Shown one piece after another: positions 7,648-14,962 of a stretch of DNA of 19,963 bases. The position numbers and the translations under genes were made by a program. Under the pieces are notes generated by a model. It was not told the origin of the DNA. It did no database searches and worked only from the letters and a program-made list of their open reading frames with translations. The number at the start of each line of letters is the position of its first letter. Within the stretch, counting starts at the first letter, position 1. The stretch lies in assembly GCA_964551965.1 (NCBI GenBank), contig CAZKFB010000022.1, positions 1 through 19,963 on the forward strand, read 5' to 3'. This stretch comes from CAG-582 sp964551965. Lineage in GTDB: Bacteria; Bacillota_I; Bacilli_A; RF39; UBA660.

Positions 7648-8553
7648 ATGAAGAAAAAGAATTATAGTTTAATATATCTATCAATATTTTTACTTATTAT
7701 AATAGTTATTTTTTGTGTTCTATTTGCTATGTCTTATCGTGGTTTAAAAGGAGAAGTAAAGAACAGTTCTACTAATACTCTATATGCTATTGTTTTAGAG
7801 AAAGGTAAGAACTATATTAAGGTTAAAGATACAAATTCTGATGATGTATATTATTTAAAATATAATAAAGATAATCTTTCTAATAATGATATTATTTCTA
7901 TCAAATATAAAGATTCAATAGATGAATTCGAAAATATTGAAGTAATTGTCAATGAAAAAGATAAAGTATATGTTGAAGATACAACAACTACTTCTAAAGT
8001 ATCAGATAGAACTATAAAAACAACTACTACTAGTTCATCAAAGAAGACAACACCTGTTAAAGAAGATACTAGTGATGATATGATTGTTAATGGTTTTAGT
8101 GAATCATATAATTTAGTTGATTCTTCTAATGATAAGACGATAGGTGAAAAAGTAAAAGAGAAGTTTATTCAAATAGTTGATTTTATCTTCTATGGTACGG
8201 AAATTAATGGAAGAACATTTGAATCACTTTCTACTAACGCTAAAGGGAAAGTTGTTTACTATGCTTTGTTAATAGATGCAGAAATCGATAGTAAATGGCC
8301 TTCATATAAAGAAACAATAAGTGATAAATATAAGGATATTAAAGCTAAGCTAATTGCCAAATATTTAGATTTAACAACAAGAGCATGCAATAGTGATCAA
8401 CATGCTTGTGAATCCTTTAAAAAAGATTTTAAACTTTTGAAGTCTTCTTTAAAACTAACTTGGGATGTAATTAAGAAGGCATTTAGTTATGCTTATGATA
8501 AGACTTCTACTAAATTAATCGAATGGTACGAAGTATTCAGTGGTAAAGTATGA
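7648..8553 (+). CDS. Membrane-anchored protein of unknown function with Thr/Ser-rich linker
   Basis: I do not recognise this 301-residue protein. Visible parts: one N-terminal transmembrane segment (about 7-29) after MKKKN, a small domain with alternating beta pattern (about 42-102), a low-complexity linker with TTTT runs (111-146) and a mainly helical C-terminal domain (about 163-301). Two Cys (247, 254) could pair if the domain is outside. The N-terminal signal anchor suggests an extracytoplasmic body. ATG 7648 is preferred to the in-frame ATG 7633, because 7633 overlaps der and a GAGGA site (7634-7638) lies between them. It starts one base after the der stop, and its TGA overlaps the next gene's ATG, so expression is probably coupled to both. 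Association with the envelope is inferred from topology only. Confidence 0.8.
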   Translation: MKKKNYSLIYLSIFLLIIIVIFCVLFAMSYRGLKGEVKNSSTNTLYAIVLEKGKNYIKVKDTNSDDVYYLKYNKDNLSNNDIISIKYKDSIDEFENIEVIVNEKDKVYVEDTTTTSKVSDRTIKTTTTSSSKKTTPVKEDTSDDMIVNGFSESYNLVDSSNDKTIGEKVKEKFIQIVDFIFYGTEINGRTFESLSTNAKGKVVYYALLIDAEIDSKWPSYKETISDKYKDIKAKLIAKYLDLTTRACNSDQHACESFKKDFKLLKSSLKLTWDVIKKAFSYAYDKTSTKLIEWYEVFSGKV

Positions 8554-9167
8554 TAGTACTTGGTGATGAATTAAATGTTATAATTACACGAAAAAGGATT
8601 AAGAATATCTATTTTCGTATTGATGATAATCTAAATATTATAGTTACATGTCCTAAATTTGTCAGTGATAAAGAGATCGGTAAACTATTGAATGATAATA
8701 TTAAAGCTTTAGAAAAAATGTATAAAAGAGCGGTAGATCATTCTATCAAAGAAGATAAAATATACTATTTAGGGGAAAAACTTGAATATATATATTACAA
8801 AAAAGTTATGATAGATAATAATATAGCTTATGGTCCTAGTATTGAAGCGATCAATGAATATTTAGAGAAACATTCTCTTGAAGTATTCCAAAGAAGATTA
8901 GATTTATATGTTAATGAATTCCCTAATTTGCCTAGATTTAGATTAAGAGTTCGCAAGATGAAGACTAGATGGGGTGTTTGCAATAAAGGAAGTATGACAG
9001 TTACATTGAATACTTTACTTATTCATAAACGAGTTGATTTGATTGATTACGTTATTGTTCATGAGTTATCGCACTTTGAACATATGGATCATTCAGCTGC
9101 ATTTTGGGCTTGTGTTGGTGAACATTATCCCAACTATAAAAATGCTAGAAAAGAGTTAAGATACTAA
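8550..9167 (+). CDS. YgjP-type putative metal-dependent hydrolase (M48/DUF45-like)
   Basis: A 205-residue predicted cytoplasmic metalloprotein of the YgjP/WLM group. The metal site is clear: HELSH (171-175, with E172) and a third ligand H181 in the MDHSAAFW segment. The upstream signature MKTRWGVCN (137-145) and VTLNTLLI (151-158) are typical of the family, as is the C-terminal PNYKNARKEL. The family is often annotated as an M48 peptidase, but its natural substrate is poorly known. ATG 8550 overlaps the preceding stop (ATGA), and its own TAA shares one base with the next ATG at 9167, so the three genes look translationally coupled. Confidence 0.92.
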   Translation: MIVLGDELNVIITRKRIKNIYFRIDDNLNIIVTCPKFVSDKEIGKLLNDNIKALEKMYKRAVDHSIKEDKIYYLGEKLEYIYYKKVMIDNNIAYGPSIEAINEYLEKHSLEVFQRRLDLYVNEFPNLPRFRLRVRKMKTRWGVCNKGSMTVTLNTLLIHKRVDLIDYVIVHELSHFEHMDHSAAFWACVGEHYPNYKNARKELRY

Positions 9168-9868
9168 TGATAGAATCAGTTAATAATGTGAATATTAAAG
9201 AATATGCTAAATTAAACGATAAAAAGTATCGTGATAAAACTGGACTTTTTATTATTGAAGGAGAACATTTAGTAAGAGAAGCTGAACTGGCTGGTGTTTT
9301 AGTTGATGCTTATTCTCTTGATGGATCTATAGGCATTCAAGTAAGTATCCCTGTTATGAAAAAACTATCTAATCTAACTAATGTTCCAAATGTAATTGGT
9401 ATTGCTAAAAAGGAAGAAACTAAAGAAGTAAAAGGTAATATATTGATGCTTGATACGATACAGGATCCTGGTAATCTAGGAACTATTATTCGAAGTGCCG
9501 TAGCATTCGGAATAGATACCATAGTTGCAAGTTCAGAAACTGTTGATTTATATAATACGAAAGTAATTAGAGGTACGGAAGGATTAATATTTAAAATTAA
9601 TTATATAGTAACTGATTTGAAAGAATTCTTAAGAAACAATAAAGATAAGTATACTATTTATACAACTAATGTAAGAAATGGTGAAGATGTGTCTAAGATA
9701 GAAATAAATAATCAGTTTATTCTAATAATGGGTAATGAAGGTAGAGGAGTAAGTGATGATTTAGCTGACTTTGCTGATTCAACTATATATATTCCAATAC
9801 AAAATTGTGAAAGTTTAAATGTAGCAATAGCTACAAGTATAATTCTCTATGAATTTAATAAAAAATAA
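9167..9868 (+). CDS. TrmH/SpoU-family RNA 2'-O-methyltransferase (YsgA-like)
   Basis: A SPOUT-class methyltransferase that would transfer a methyl group from S-adenosylmethionine to a ribose 2'-OH in rRNA or tRNA. The N-terminal substrate-binding part has KYRDKTGLFIIEGEHLVREA (20-39). The knot-fold motifs are DPGNLGTIIRSA (100-111, with N103 and R109), MGNEGRGVS (188-196) and the CESLNVAIATSIILYE segment (214-229). The 233-residue length and the N-terminal motif fit the YsgA/RlmB-like group, but the modified nucleotide cannot be read from sequence. It is last in the der operon, and its stop codon lies in the terminator stem. Confidence 0.93.
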   Translation: MIESVNNVNIKEYAKLNDKKYRDKTGLFIIEGEHLVREAELAGVLVDAYSLDGSIGIQVSIPVMKKLSNLTNVPNVIGIAKKEETKEVKGNILMLDTIQDPGNLGTIIRSAVAFGIDTIVASSETVDLYNTKVIRGTEGLIFKINYIVTDLKEFLRNNKDKYTIYTTNVRNGEDVSKIEINNQFILIMGNEGRGVSDDLADFADSTIYIPIQNCESLNVAIATSIILYEFNKK

Positions 9869-9896
9869 GGTAAAAGTATTTATCTTATTTTTTTTT
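9862..9896 (+). terminator. Terminator of the der operon
   Basis: A long AU-rich hairpin pairs 9862-9874 with 9879-9891 (one G-U pair) around an AGTA tetraloop, followed by T to 9896. The stem includes the stop codon of the methyltransferase gene. Confidence 0.8.
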
Positions 9897-9898
9897 AT

Positions 9899-9907
9899 TG
9901 CTATAAT
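9899..9907 (+). promoter_or_regulatory. Extended -10 promoter of the GDPD gene
   Basis: TGCTATAAT (TGn plus a perfect -10) starts three bases after the terminator T run. The candidate -35 position falls in the terminator stem and is a poor match. The start codon at 9926 has the site ATAGGTG. Confidence 0.6.
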
Positions 9908-9925
9908 CTAATATAGGTGTAGTAT

Positions 9926-10609
9926 ATGAAAGATTTAAGTTTTATAAAGAATAAATTATTTGCTCGTCGTGGTCTTTATGATAATACTCGTATATATGAA
10001 AACACGATTAGTGCGTTTTCTCGAGCTTTAAAATATAATTATCCAATAGAGATGGAGGTAAGATTATTAATTGATGGAACTATTGTTGTCTTCCATGATG
10101 ATAATGCTAAGAGACTTCTTCATATGGATCAAAGTATCGATAAAATGACGTATGATGAATTGTGCTATTTAGCTAAATATCAAATACCAAAGTTCGAAGA
10201 AGTACTTAGTTTAGTTAAGGGAGAAGTTCCTTTATTAATTGAATTAAAAACTGTATCAAGGAAGTATTTATTAGAAAATAAAATATGTGAATTACTCGAT
10301 AATTATAATGGGGAATTTGCCGTTCAATCATTTTATATTAAGACCGTAAAATGGTTTTATAAGAATCGAAAGAATTATGTTGTGGGTTATATGATTGGTT
10401 GGCGAAATATAAAAAAAGATATTTGGTTTAAAAAATATGATTTTCTTAATATTAAGATAAATTCTTACAAAGATAAAAAGATAAGAGTTTTAAAAGAGAA
10501 TAAAGTTATTTTAGGTTGGCGAGTTAATACGAAAGAAGAGTTTGATGCTTCAATTAATCTATATGATAGTTTAACTGTCGATAATTTGCTTGAAATAACT
10601 AATCAATAA
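9926..10609 (+). CDS. Glycerophosphodiester phosphodiesterase family protein with altered active site
   Basis: The 227-residue chain has the GDPD TIM-barrel pattern. This family normally hydrolyses glycerophosphodiesters to glycerol 3-phosphate and an alcohol. Seen here: RRGLYDN (14-20), YENTISAF (24-31), IEMEV (41-45), DGTIVVFHDD (50-59), LIELKT (109-114) and TVDN near the end. The family's first catalytic His, in the HRG motif, is Arg here (R14, codon CGT), and the usual E-x-D metal pair reads E42-x-E44. The second His (H57) is kept. The protein may therefore be inactive, altered in activity, or a member of a variant subfamily. There is no signal peptide, so it is probably cytoplasmic. It has its own promoter; rimM follows after 29 bp with a separate promoter. 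Confidence 0.82.
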   Translation: MKDLSFIKNKLFARRGLYDNTRIYENTISAFSRALKYNYPIEMEVRLLIDGTIVVFHDDNAKRLLHMDQSIDKMTYDELCYLAKYQIPKFEEVLSLVKGEVPLLIELKTVSRKYLLENKICELLDNYNGEFAVQSFYIKTVKWFYKNRKNYVVGYMIGWRNIKKDIWFKKYDFLNIKINSYKDKKIRVLKENKVILGWRVNTKEEFDASINLYDSLTVDNLLEITNQ

Positions 10610-10618
10610 GTTTATAAT
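10590..10618 (+). promoter_or_regulatory. Sigma-A type promoter of rimM-trmD
   Basis: TTGAAA (10590-10595, 5 of 6) and TATAAT (10613-10618) are separated by 17 bp. The -35 lies inside the end of the GDPD gene. The predicted start near 10625 leaves a short leader before ATG 10639. Confidence 0.7.
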
Positions 10619-10638
10619 AAGCTCTTAAGAGGAATGTT

Positions 10639-11127
10639 ATGGATAGTGTTTTTATTGGAAAAATTGTTAATACTCATGGTATTAAAGGTGAGGTTAGAAT
10701 TAAAACTGATTTTGAATATAAAAATCGGGTTTTTGTTGTTGGAGAAAGTTTAATTATTAAAGGTAATAAGTATAAAATACTAAGTTATCGTGTACATAAA
10801 GAATGGGATATGGTTACTCTTGAAGGTATTAATGATATTAATGAAGCAATACCTTTTAAAGGGGCCAATGTCTATTTTAGTAGAAGTGATTTAAAGTTAG
10901 ACGATAATGAATATATTTTAAGTGATTTAATAGGTATGAAAGTTATCATTAATGGTATTGAAATGGGTATCGTTAATGACTATAATAATGGTATTAATTC
11001 TTTGATTGAAGTAAAGCATGATAATATTACTTATTATGTACCTATTAAAGCTGGTTTTATTGATAGAATTGATTTTAATGAGGGAATTATCTACTTAATA
11101 GATGAAGCAAAGGAGTTAATATTATGA
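10639..11127 (+). CDS. rimM: Ribosome maturation factor RimM
   Basis: RimM binds ribosomal protein S19 and helps mature the head of the 30S subunit. The 162 residues contain the N-terminal RimM barrel with the signature IGKIVNTHGIKGEVRIKT (6-23) and the C-terminal PRC-barrel (about 92-162, starting with LSDLIGMKV). The ribosome site GAGGAA precedes the ATG. The TGA stop overlaps the trmD start (ATGA), the usual coupled rimM-trmD arrangement. The rpsP gene normally found upstream is not present; a GDPD gene lies there instead. Confidence 0.95.
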   Translation: MDSVFIGKIVNTHGIKGEVRIKTDFEYKNRVFVVGESLIIKGNKYKILSYRVHKEWDMVTLEGINDINEAIPFKGANVYFSRSDLKLDDNEYILSDLIGMKVIINGIEMGIVNDYNNGINSLIEVKHDNITYYVPIKAGFIDRIDFNEGIIYLIDEAKELIL

Positions 11128-11789
11128 GAATAAGTATAGTATCTCTATTCCCCGGAATGTTTGATTCGGTTTTTAGTGATTCGATAATAAAAAGAGCAAT
11201 AGATACTAATTTAGTTACTATTGACTATTATAATTTTCGTGATTATTCTCTAGATCCTCATAAAAAGGTTGATGATACCCCATTTGGTGGAGGAGCTGGG
11301 ATGCTTCTTATGTGCCAACCAATAATTGATTGTGTAAATGACATTAAGACTGATGACTCTCTAGTTGTCTTACTTACTCCTTCGGGTATTCCTTTTAAGG
11401 AAAGTACAGCATATGATTTGAGTAAAGTTAAACATTTGATTCTAATATGCGGACACTATGAGGGGTTTGATGAAAGAGTTAAAAGTGTTGTCGATATGGA
11501 ATTATCGATTGGAGATTATGTACTAACGGGTGGTGAGATACCAGCAATGGTTGTTGTTGATGCTGTAACTCGTTTAATACCGGGAGTTATAAATGAAGAA
11601 AGCCACTTAAATGATTCCTTCAGTGATCCTAAAGTTTTGGATTATCCAAATTACACAAAACCGAGAGATTTTAGAGGATTGTTAGTACCTGACGTTCTTG
11701 TATCGGGGGATCATAAAAAAATTGCTGAGTGGCGAGAAAGACAAGCTAATTTAAAAACCAATGAGGTTAGACCAGACTTAAAAAGTTAG
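11124..11789 (+). CDS. trmD: tRNA (guanine-N1-)-methyltransferase TrmD
   Basis: TrmD methylates G37 of tRNAs that read CNN codons, using S-adenosylmethionine, and so prevents +1 frameshifting. The 221 residues show the start ISIVSLFPGMF, TPFGGGAGMLLM, LILICGHYEGFDERV and SIGDYVLTGGEIPAMVVVDA, which build the trefoil-knot cofactor site. The C-terminal domain is present but a little shorter than in many relatives (about 240 residues). It overlaps rimM by 4 bases. rplS, the usual next gene, is absent; an unidentified gene starts 11 bases downstream. Confidence 0.97.
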   Translation: MRISIVSLFPGMFDSVFSDSIIKRAIDTNLVTIDYYNFRDYSLDPHKKVDDTPFGGGAGMLLMCQPIIDCVNDIKTDDSLVVLLTPSGIPFKESTAYDLSKVKHLILICGHYEGFDERVKSVVDMELSIGDYVLTGGEIPAMVVVDAVTRLIPGVINEESHLNDSFSDPKVLDYPNYTKPRDFRGLLVPDVLVSGDHKKIAEWRERQANLKTNEVRPDLKS

Positions 11790-11800
11790 GAGGTGTTTAT

Positions 11801-12253
11801 ATGAGTAGTTATTTGATTAAGAAAGATGCAAGTACTGGGGAGATTATATATATGGAATATGATCTTGAAGGTTATAAATTTCGTCCTAAAAATAATGGTG
11901 AAAAGCCATATATTAAAGTTAATTCAGTAACTATTTATAAACCAGAAATGATTGAACATGTCCTAACGAAAAAGTTTGAAAAAAAATTTACAAAATTAAG
12001 TTCAATAATACTAAAATTCCTATATCAAGATGATGATGAATCAGATGAAGGAGATTTTGAAATATTACTTGATGAAATTGCTCGATTAAAATCTGTTGTC
12101 GATTTGCAATATAAAAAATTCTTGAGTAATCAAGAATATAAAGATTATATTCATAAACTAACATTTTTAGATGCTCAAGTTCGAGAAAAGTTAGCTATAA
12201 TTAATTATAAAAACCGATTAAATTATAATATCGAGAAAGGAAGAAGTATGTAA
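11801..12253 (+). CDS. Conserved-looking hypothetical protein in the rimM-trmD operon
   Basis: I do not recognise this 150-residue protein. It has no signal peptide or transmembrane segment, so it is predicted cytoplasmic. The N-terminal half (1-60) is mixed and basic. A short acidic patch DDDESDEGD (77-85) separates it from a strongly helical, charged C-terminal half (86-145) with possible coiled coil. A very good ribosome site (AGGAGGTG) precedes ATG 11801, and it begins 11 bases after trmD, so it is very probably translated as the third gene of the operon. It occupies the place where rplS usually stands but does not resemble L19. No terminator is seen after it; the tig promoter follows. 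Confidence 0.8.
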   Translation: MSSYLIKKDASTGEIIYMEYDLEGYKFRPKNNGEKPYIKVNSVTIYKPEMIEHVLTKKFEKKFTKLSSIILKFLYQDDDESDEGDFEILLDEIARLKSVVDLQYKKFLSNQEYKDYIHKLTFLDAQVREKLAIINYKNRLNYNIEKGRSM

Positions 12254-12285
12254 TGTATATTTACTTAAAAATAGGCAATTGTTCC

Positions 12286-12314
12286 TTGATTTAAGGTAAA
12301 TATTAATATATAAT
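12286..12314 (+). promoter_or_regulatory. Sigma-A type promoter of tig
   Basis: TTGATT (12286-12291) and TATAAT (12309-12314) are spaced by 17 bp. The predicted start near 12321 leaves about 25 nt to ATG 12346, with a GAGAGGG ribosome site in the leader. Confidence 0.7.
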
Positions 12315-12345
12315 ACAACTAGTATTAAAAAGAGAGGGAAAATAT

Positions 12346-13590
12346 ATGAAAAATGTTAAAGAAGTAGAAATTGAAGTTAAAGGTAAAGAATGGGAAACTT
12401 TCCTAGATAAAGCCTTCACAAAAAAGAAAAAAGATATTAAAGTAGATGGATTTAGAAAAGGTTCTGTACCTAAAGATATCTATATTAAAAAAGTTGGAAT
12501 TGAAGCATTATTTATGGATGCTTGTGATGAAGTAATCCAAACTAAATATAAAGATGCTTTAGATGAAGCTAAAGTTGAATTAGTATGTGAACCTAATGTT
12601 TCTATTGAACATGTTGATGCTAAATCATGTAAGGTTAAATTTACTTTTATATCTAAACCCGAAGTAAAGCTTGGAGAATATAAAAAATTAGGTGTAAAAC
12701 GCGAAAAGGTTAAAGTAACTGATGAAGAAGTTGAACATGAAATAGAACATATAAGAGAACATATGGCAGAAGTTGTTATCAAAGAAAATGGTGAAGTTAG
12801 TGAAGGTAATACTGCTGTAATTGACTTTGAAGGTGTTGTTGATGGCAAGAAGTTAGATGGTGGAAGTGGAGCTAACTATCCATTAGAAATTGGAAGCCAT
12901 ACTTTTATTCCTGGTTTTGAAGAAGGATTAATTGGAATGAAAGCTAATGAAACTAAAGAATTAGATTTAACTTTCCCTGATGATTATGTTAAAGATTTAA
13001 AAGGTAAAAAAGTAACTTTTACTGTTACTGTTAGAGAAATTAAAGAAAGAGTAAAACCTGAAATTAATAAAGATTTCTTTGAAGATTTAGGTATTGAAGG
13101 TGTTAAAGATATTGAAACACTTAAGTCTCATGTTAAAGATGAATTAACTCATCAAAAAGAACATGAAGCTGAAGATAAATACTTAGATGAACTATTACAT
13201 AAAGCTACAGATAATATGACAGTTGATATCAATAATGAAATTATTGATGCTGAAGTAGATAGAATGATGAGACAATATGAGCAAGAATTATCTATGCAAG
13301 GTGTAACATTAGAACAATATTTAAGTTTAACTGGTGGAAAACTAGAAGACTTCAAAACAATGTTAAAACCTCAAGCAATTGCGAGAATTAAAACTAGATA
13401 TCTATTAGAAGAAATTATCAAAGTTGAGAAGATTACTGTAACTAAAGAAAGTATTAAAGAAGAAATTAAAAATGTTTCTGAACAATATAACATGAAGGAA
13501 GATGAATTCTTAAGTGCTATAGGTGGCGAAGAAATGGTTGAATACGATCTTAAGATGAAAGCAGCATTAGAAGTTATCAAACAAGGATAA
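12346..13590 (+). CDS. tig: Trigger factor, ribosome-associated chaperone
   Basis: Trigger factor docks at the ribosome exit tunnel and shields new chains; it also has peptidyl-prolyl isomerase activity. The 414 residues carry the ribosome-binding signature GFRKGSVP (35-42), an FKBP-type isomerase domain (about 150-235, with GNTAVIDFEG and FIPGFEEGLIGM) and the helical C-terminal chaperone domain (236-414). The ribosome-binding domain is a few residues shorter at its N-terminus than in E. coli, where the FRK motif is at 44-46 (here 36-38). The upstream promoter and short leader leave no room for an earlier start. It forms its own unit with a strong terminator. Confidence 0.97.
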   Translation: MKNVKEVEIEVKGKEWETFLDKAFTKKKKDIKVDGFRKGSVPKDIYIKKVGIEALFMDACDEVIQTKYKDALDEAKVELVCEPNVSIEHVDAKSCKVKFTFISKPEVKLGEYKKLGVKREKVKVTDEEVEHEIEHIREHMAEVVIKENGEVSEGNTAVIDFEGVVDGKKLDGGSGANYPLEIGSHTFIPGFEEGLIGMKANETKELDLTFPDDYVKDLKGKKVTFTVTVREIKERVKPEINKDFFEDLGIEGVKDIETLKSHVKDELTHQKEHEAEDKYLDELLHKATDNMTVDINNEIIDAEVDRMMRQYEQELSMQGVTLEQYLSLTGGKLEDFKTMLKPQAIARIKTRYLLEEIIKVEKITVTKESIKEEIKNVSEQYNMKEDEFLSAIGGEEMVEYDLKMKAALEVIKQG

Positions 13591-13601
13591 CTTCTTTTTT
13601 T
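13569..13601 (+). terminator. Terminator of tig, overlapping the 3' end of the convergent flippase gene
   Basis: A 10-bp stem AGAAGTTATC/GATAACTTCT (13569-13578 with 13586-13595) has a 7-nt loop and leads into a T run to 13601. The tig stop codon is in the stem, and the T run covers part of the convergent gene's stop codon (13600-13602). Confidence 0.85.
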
Positions 13602-14883
13602 ATAGATAGCCAAGCGTTCGGAGTTTTTTAGAGCTTAAATATACTACTAAATATATATCTACAATTTCGGATATGATTAATCCATAAATACCAATACTTG
13701 TAAAACTAAAAATACTTAAGATAATAAGTTTTATTATACAAGTAGAAATAGTAACTTTCATGGAGTAATCTGATAATTCTAAGGCTATTAATGTACTGTT
13801 TAGTGGACCTTCTAAGTAAAAGGCAAAGAAGAATATTGATAATATACGTAAGTATTCTTGACCATTATTTGTGTTATAAATAAGTTTAAGGAGAATATCC
13901 CCGAAAGTATAAGTTATAATTGATGTTATTATACCGAGTGTTAATGATATTAATAATGCTATTCTTAGTTTTCTTTTAACTATATCTTTATGATTATAAT
14001 TCTTAGAAATCTCCGGAACTAATGTTGTATTTAAGGCAATACAAAAGAAAGAGAACATTGTAAGCATTGGAATAACATAAGCATTATATATTCCATATTC
14101 TCGAGTTATGTATTCACTAGAGTATCCCACAAATAATAGTATATTGGTTAGAATAATAGGTTCTAAAAAATAGCAGATATTGGCAAATATTCGTCCGGTT
14201 AATGTAGGTATACTTATACTTAATATTTCATTTAATATTGGGATTTGTGGTTTTAGATCTTTTAGTTTAATTGTTGTTTTATTAGGCATGAATAAAAGAT
14301 AGATAAATATTTGTACTATTTCAGTTATGGCATTAGTTAATATATAGACACATACGGCAAGTATAGGATTTAATTTAACAAATATAGGTACGATTAGAAT
14401 AGTTAGTAATAATCTAACAAATTGTTCAATGATATTACTTAGAGCATTGGGAAACATATTTTGTTTACCAAAGAAATATCCTTTAATTATTCCTGATATA
14501 CATGTAAATGGAAGGATAGAAGTTAGGGCAATGATGGGGTAGTATGTATTGGGATTTTTTAGTAAATCATTAGCTAAATTATCAGCAAATACAATTACTA
14601 TTGCCATTATAAATATATTGAAAATTAAAGATATAGGAATAATACTTGATAATACATGAATACTTTTATATTTTGATCTTGATACAATAGATGATATAGC
14701 GTTTGGTAAACCAAGTTGAGTTATCGTGATAAGAAGAGAATAAGTGGGCATTATTAAAGCATATATATAATAGCTATCAGCAAGTATTCTTGTTGCAACT
14801 ATCTTAATGAAAAAACCGATTATTTTGGTAATGAATGTTCCTATTATTAGTATAATAGTTGATTTTAAAAATATATTTTTCAT
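13600..14883 (-). CDS. MOP-superfamily lipid/polysaccharide flippase (SpoVB/MurJ-like)
   Basis: A polytopic membrane protein of 427 residues with about 12 hydrophobic segments spread over the whole chain. Starting features include KSTIILIIGTFITKIIGFF near the N-terminus, then LPNAISSIVSR, and a central GRIFANICYFLEPIILTN region, which together give the SpoVB/Wzx-type pattern. Such proteins move undecaprenyl-linked precursors, including lipid II, across the membrane, so a role with PonA in wall synthesis is plausible. SpoVB is usually longer (about 518 residues). The neighbour comN on the opposite strand recalls the comN-spoVB-yrzE cluster of Bacillus, which supports the SpoVB-like reading; sporulation need not be implied. 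The ribosome site AAAGGAGATT lies just before ATG 14883. MurJ is the main alternative. Confidence 0.85.
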   Translation of the reverse strand: MKNIFLKSTIILIIGTFITKIIGFFIKIVATRILADSYYIYALIMPTYSLLITITQLGLPNAISSIVSRSKYKSIHVLSSIIPISLIFNIFIMAIVIVFADNLANDLLKNPNTYYPIIALTSILPFTCISGIIKGYFFGKQNMFPNALSNIIEQFVRLLLTILIVPIFVKLNPILAVCVYILTNAITEIVQIFIYLLFMPNKTTIKLKDLKPQIPILNEILSISIPTLTGRIFANICYFLEPIILTNILLFVGYSSEYITREYGIYNAYVIPMLTMFSFFCIALNTTLVPEISKNYNHKDIVKRKLRIALLISLTLGIITSIITYTFGDILLKLIYNTNNGQEYLRILSIFFFAFYLEGPLNSTLIALELSDYSMKVTISTCIIKLIILSIFSFTSIGIYGLIISEIVDIYLVVYLSSKKLRTLGYL

Positions 14884-14893
14884 TTAATCTCCT

Positions 14894-14921
14894 TTTACTC
14901 TAATTAAAATTGTTATATAAT
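14894..14921 (+). promoter_or_regulatory. Promoter of comN-rel-dtd
   Basis: TTTACT (14894-14899, 4 of 6) and TATAAT (14916-14921) with a 16-bp spacer precede comN. The predicted start near 14928 leaves a leader of about 35 nt. The flippase gene must be transcribed divergently from the same 79-bp gap, so the two promoters probably overlap. Confidence 0.55.
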
Positions 14922-14962
14922 ATATATATGATAGAGAGTTGCATTTAATTAAAGGTGATAAA

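Noticed and set aside
8551..8553. Mycoplasma-type code with TGA as Trp
   Set aside because: TGA ends the genes at 8553 and 11127, both with tightly overlapping downstream starts, and Trp is coded by TGG throughout.
12480..13590. Minus-strand open frames inside tig
   Set aside because: They are antisense to a complete, well-conserved trigger factor gene and have Ser/Cys-rich shadow composition.
14891..14940. A defined minus-strand promoter for the flippase gene
   Set aside because: The gap is almost entirely A and T with several overlapping TATA-like hexamers, and no -35/-10 pair stands out.
14939..14962. Earlier ATG for comN
   Set aside because: AAAGGTGAT lies directly before ATG 14963; the earlier ATG has no such site and lies close to the predicted transcription start.
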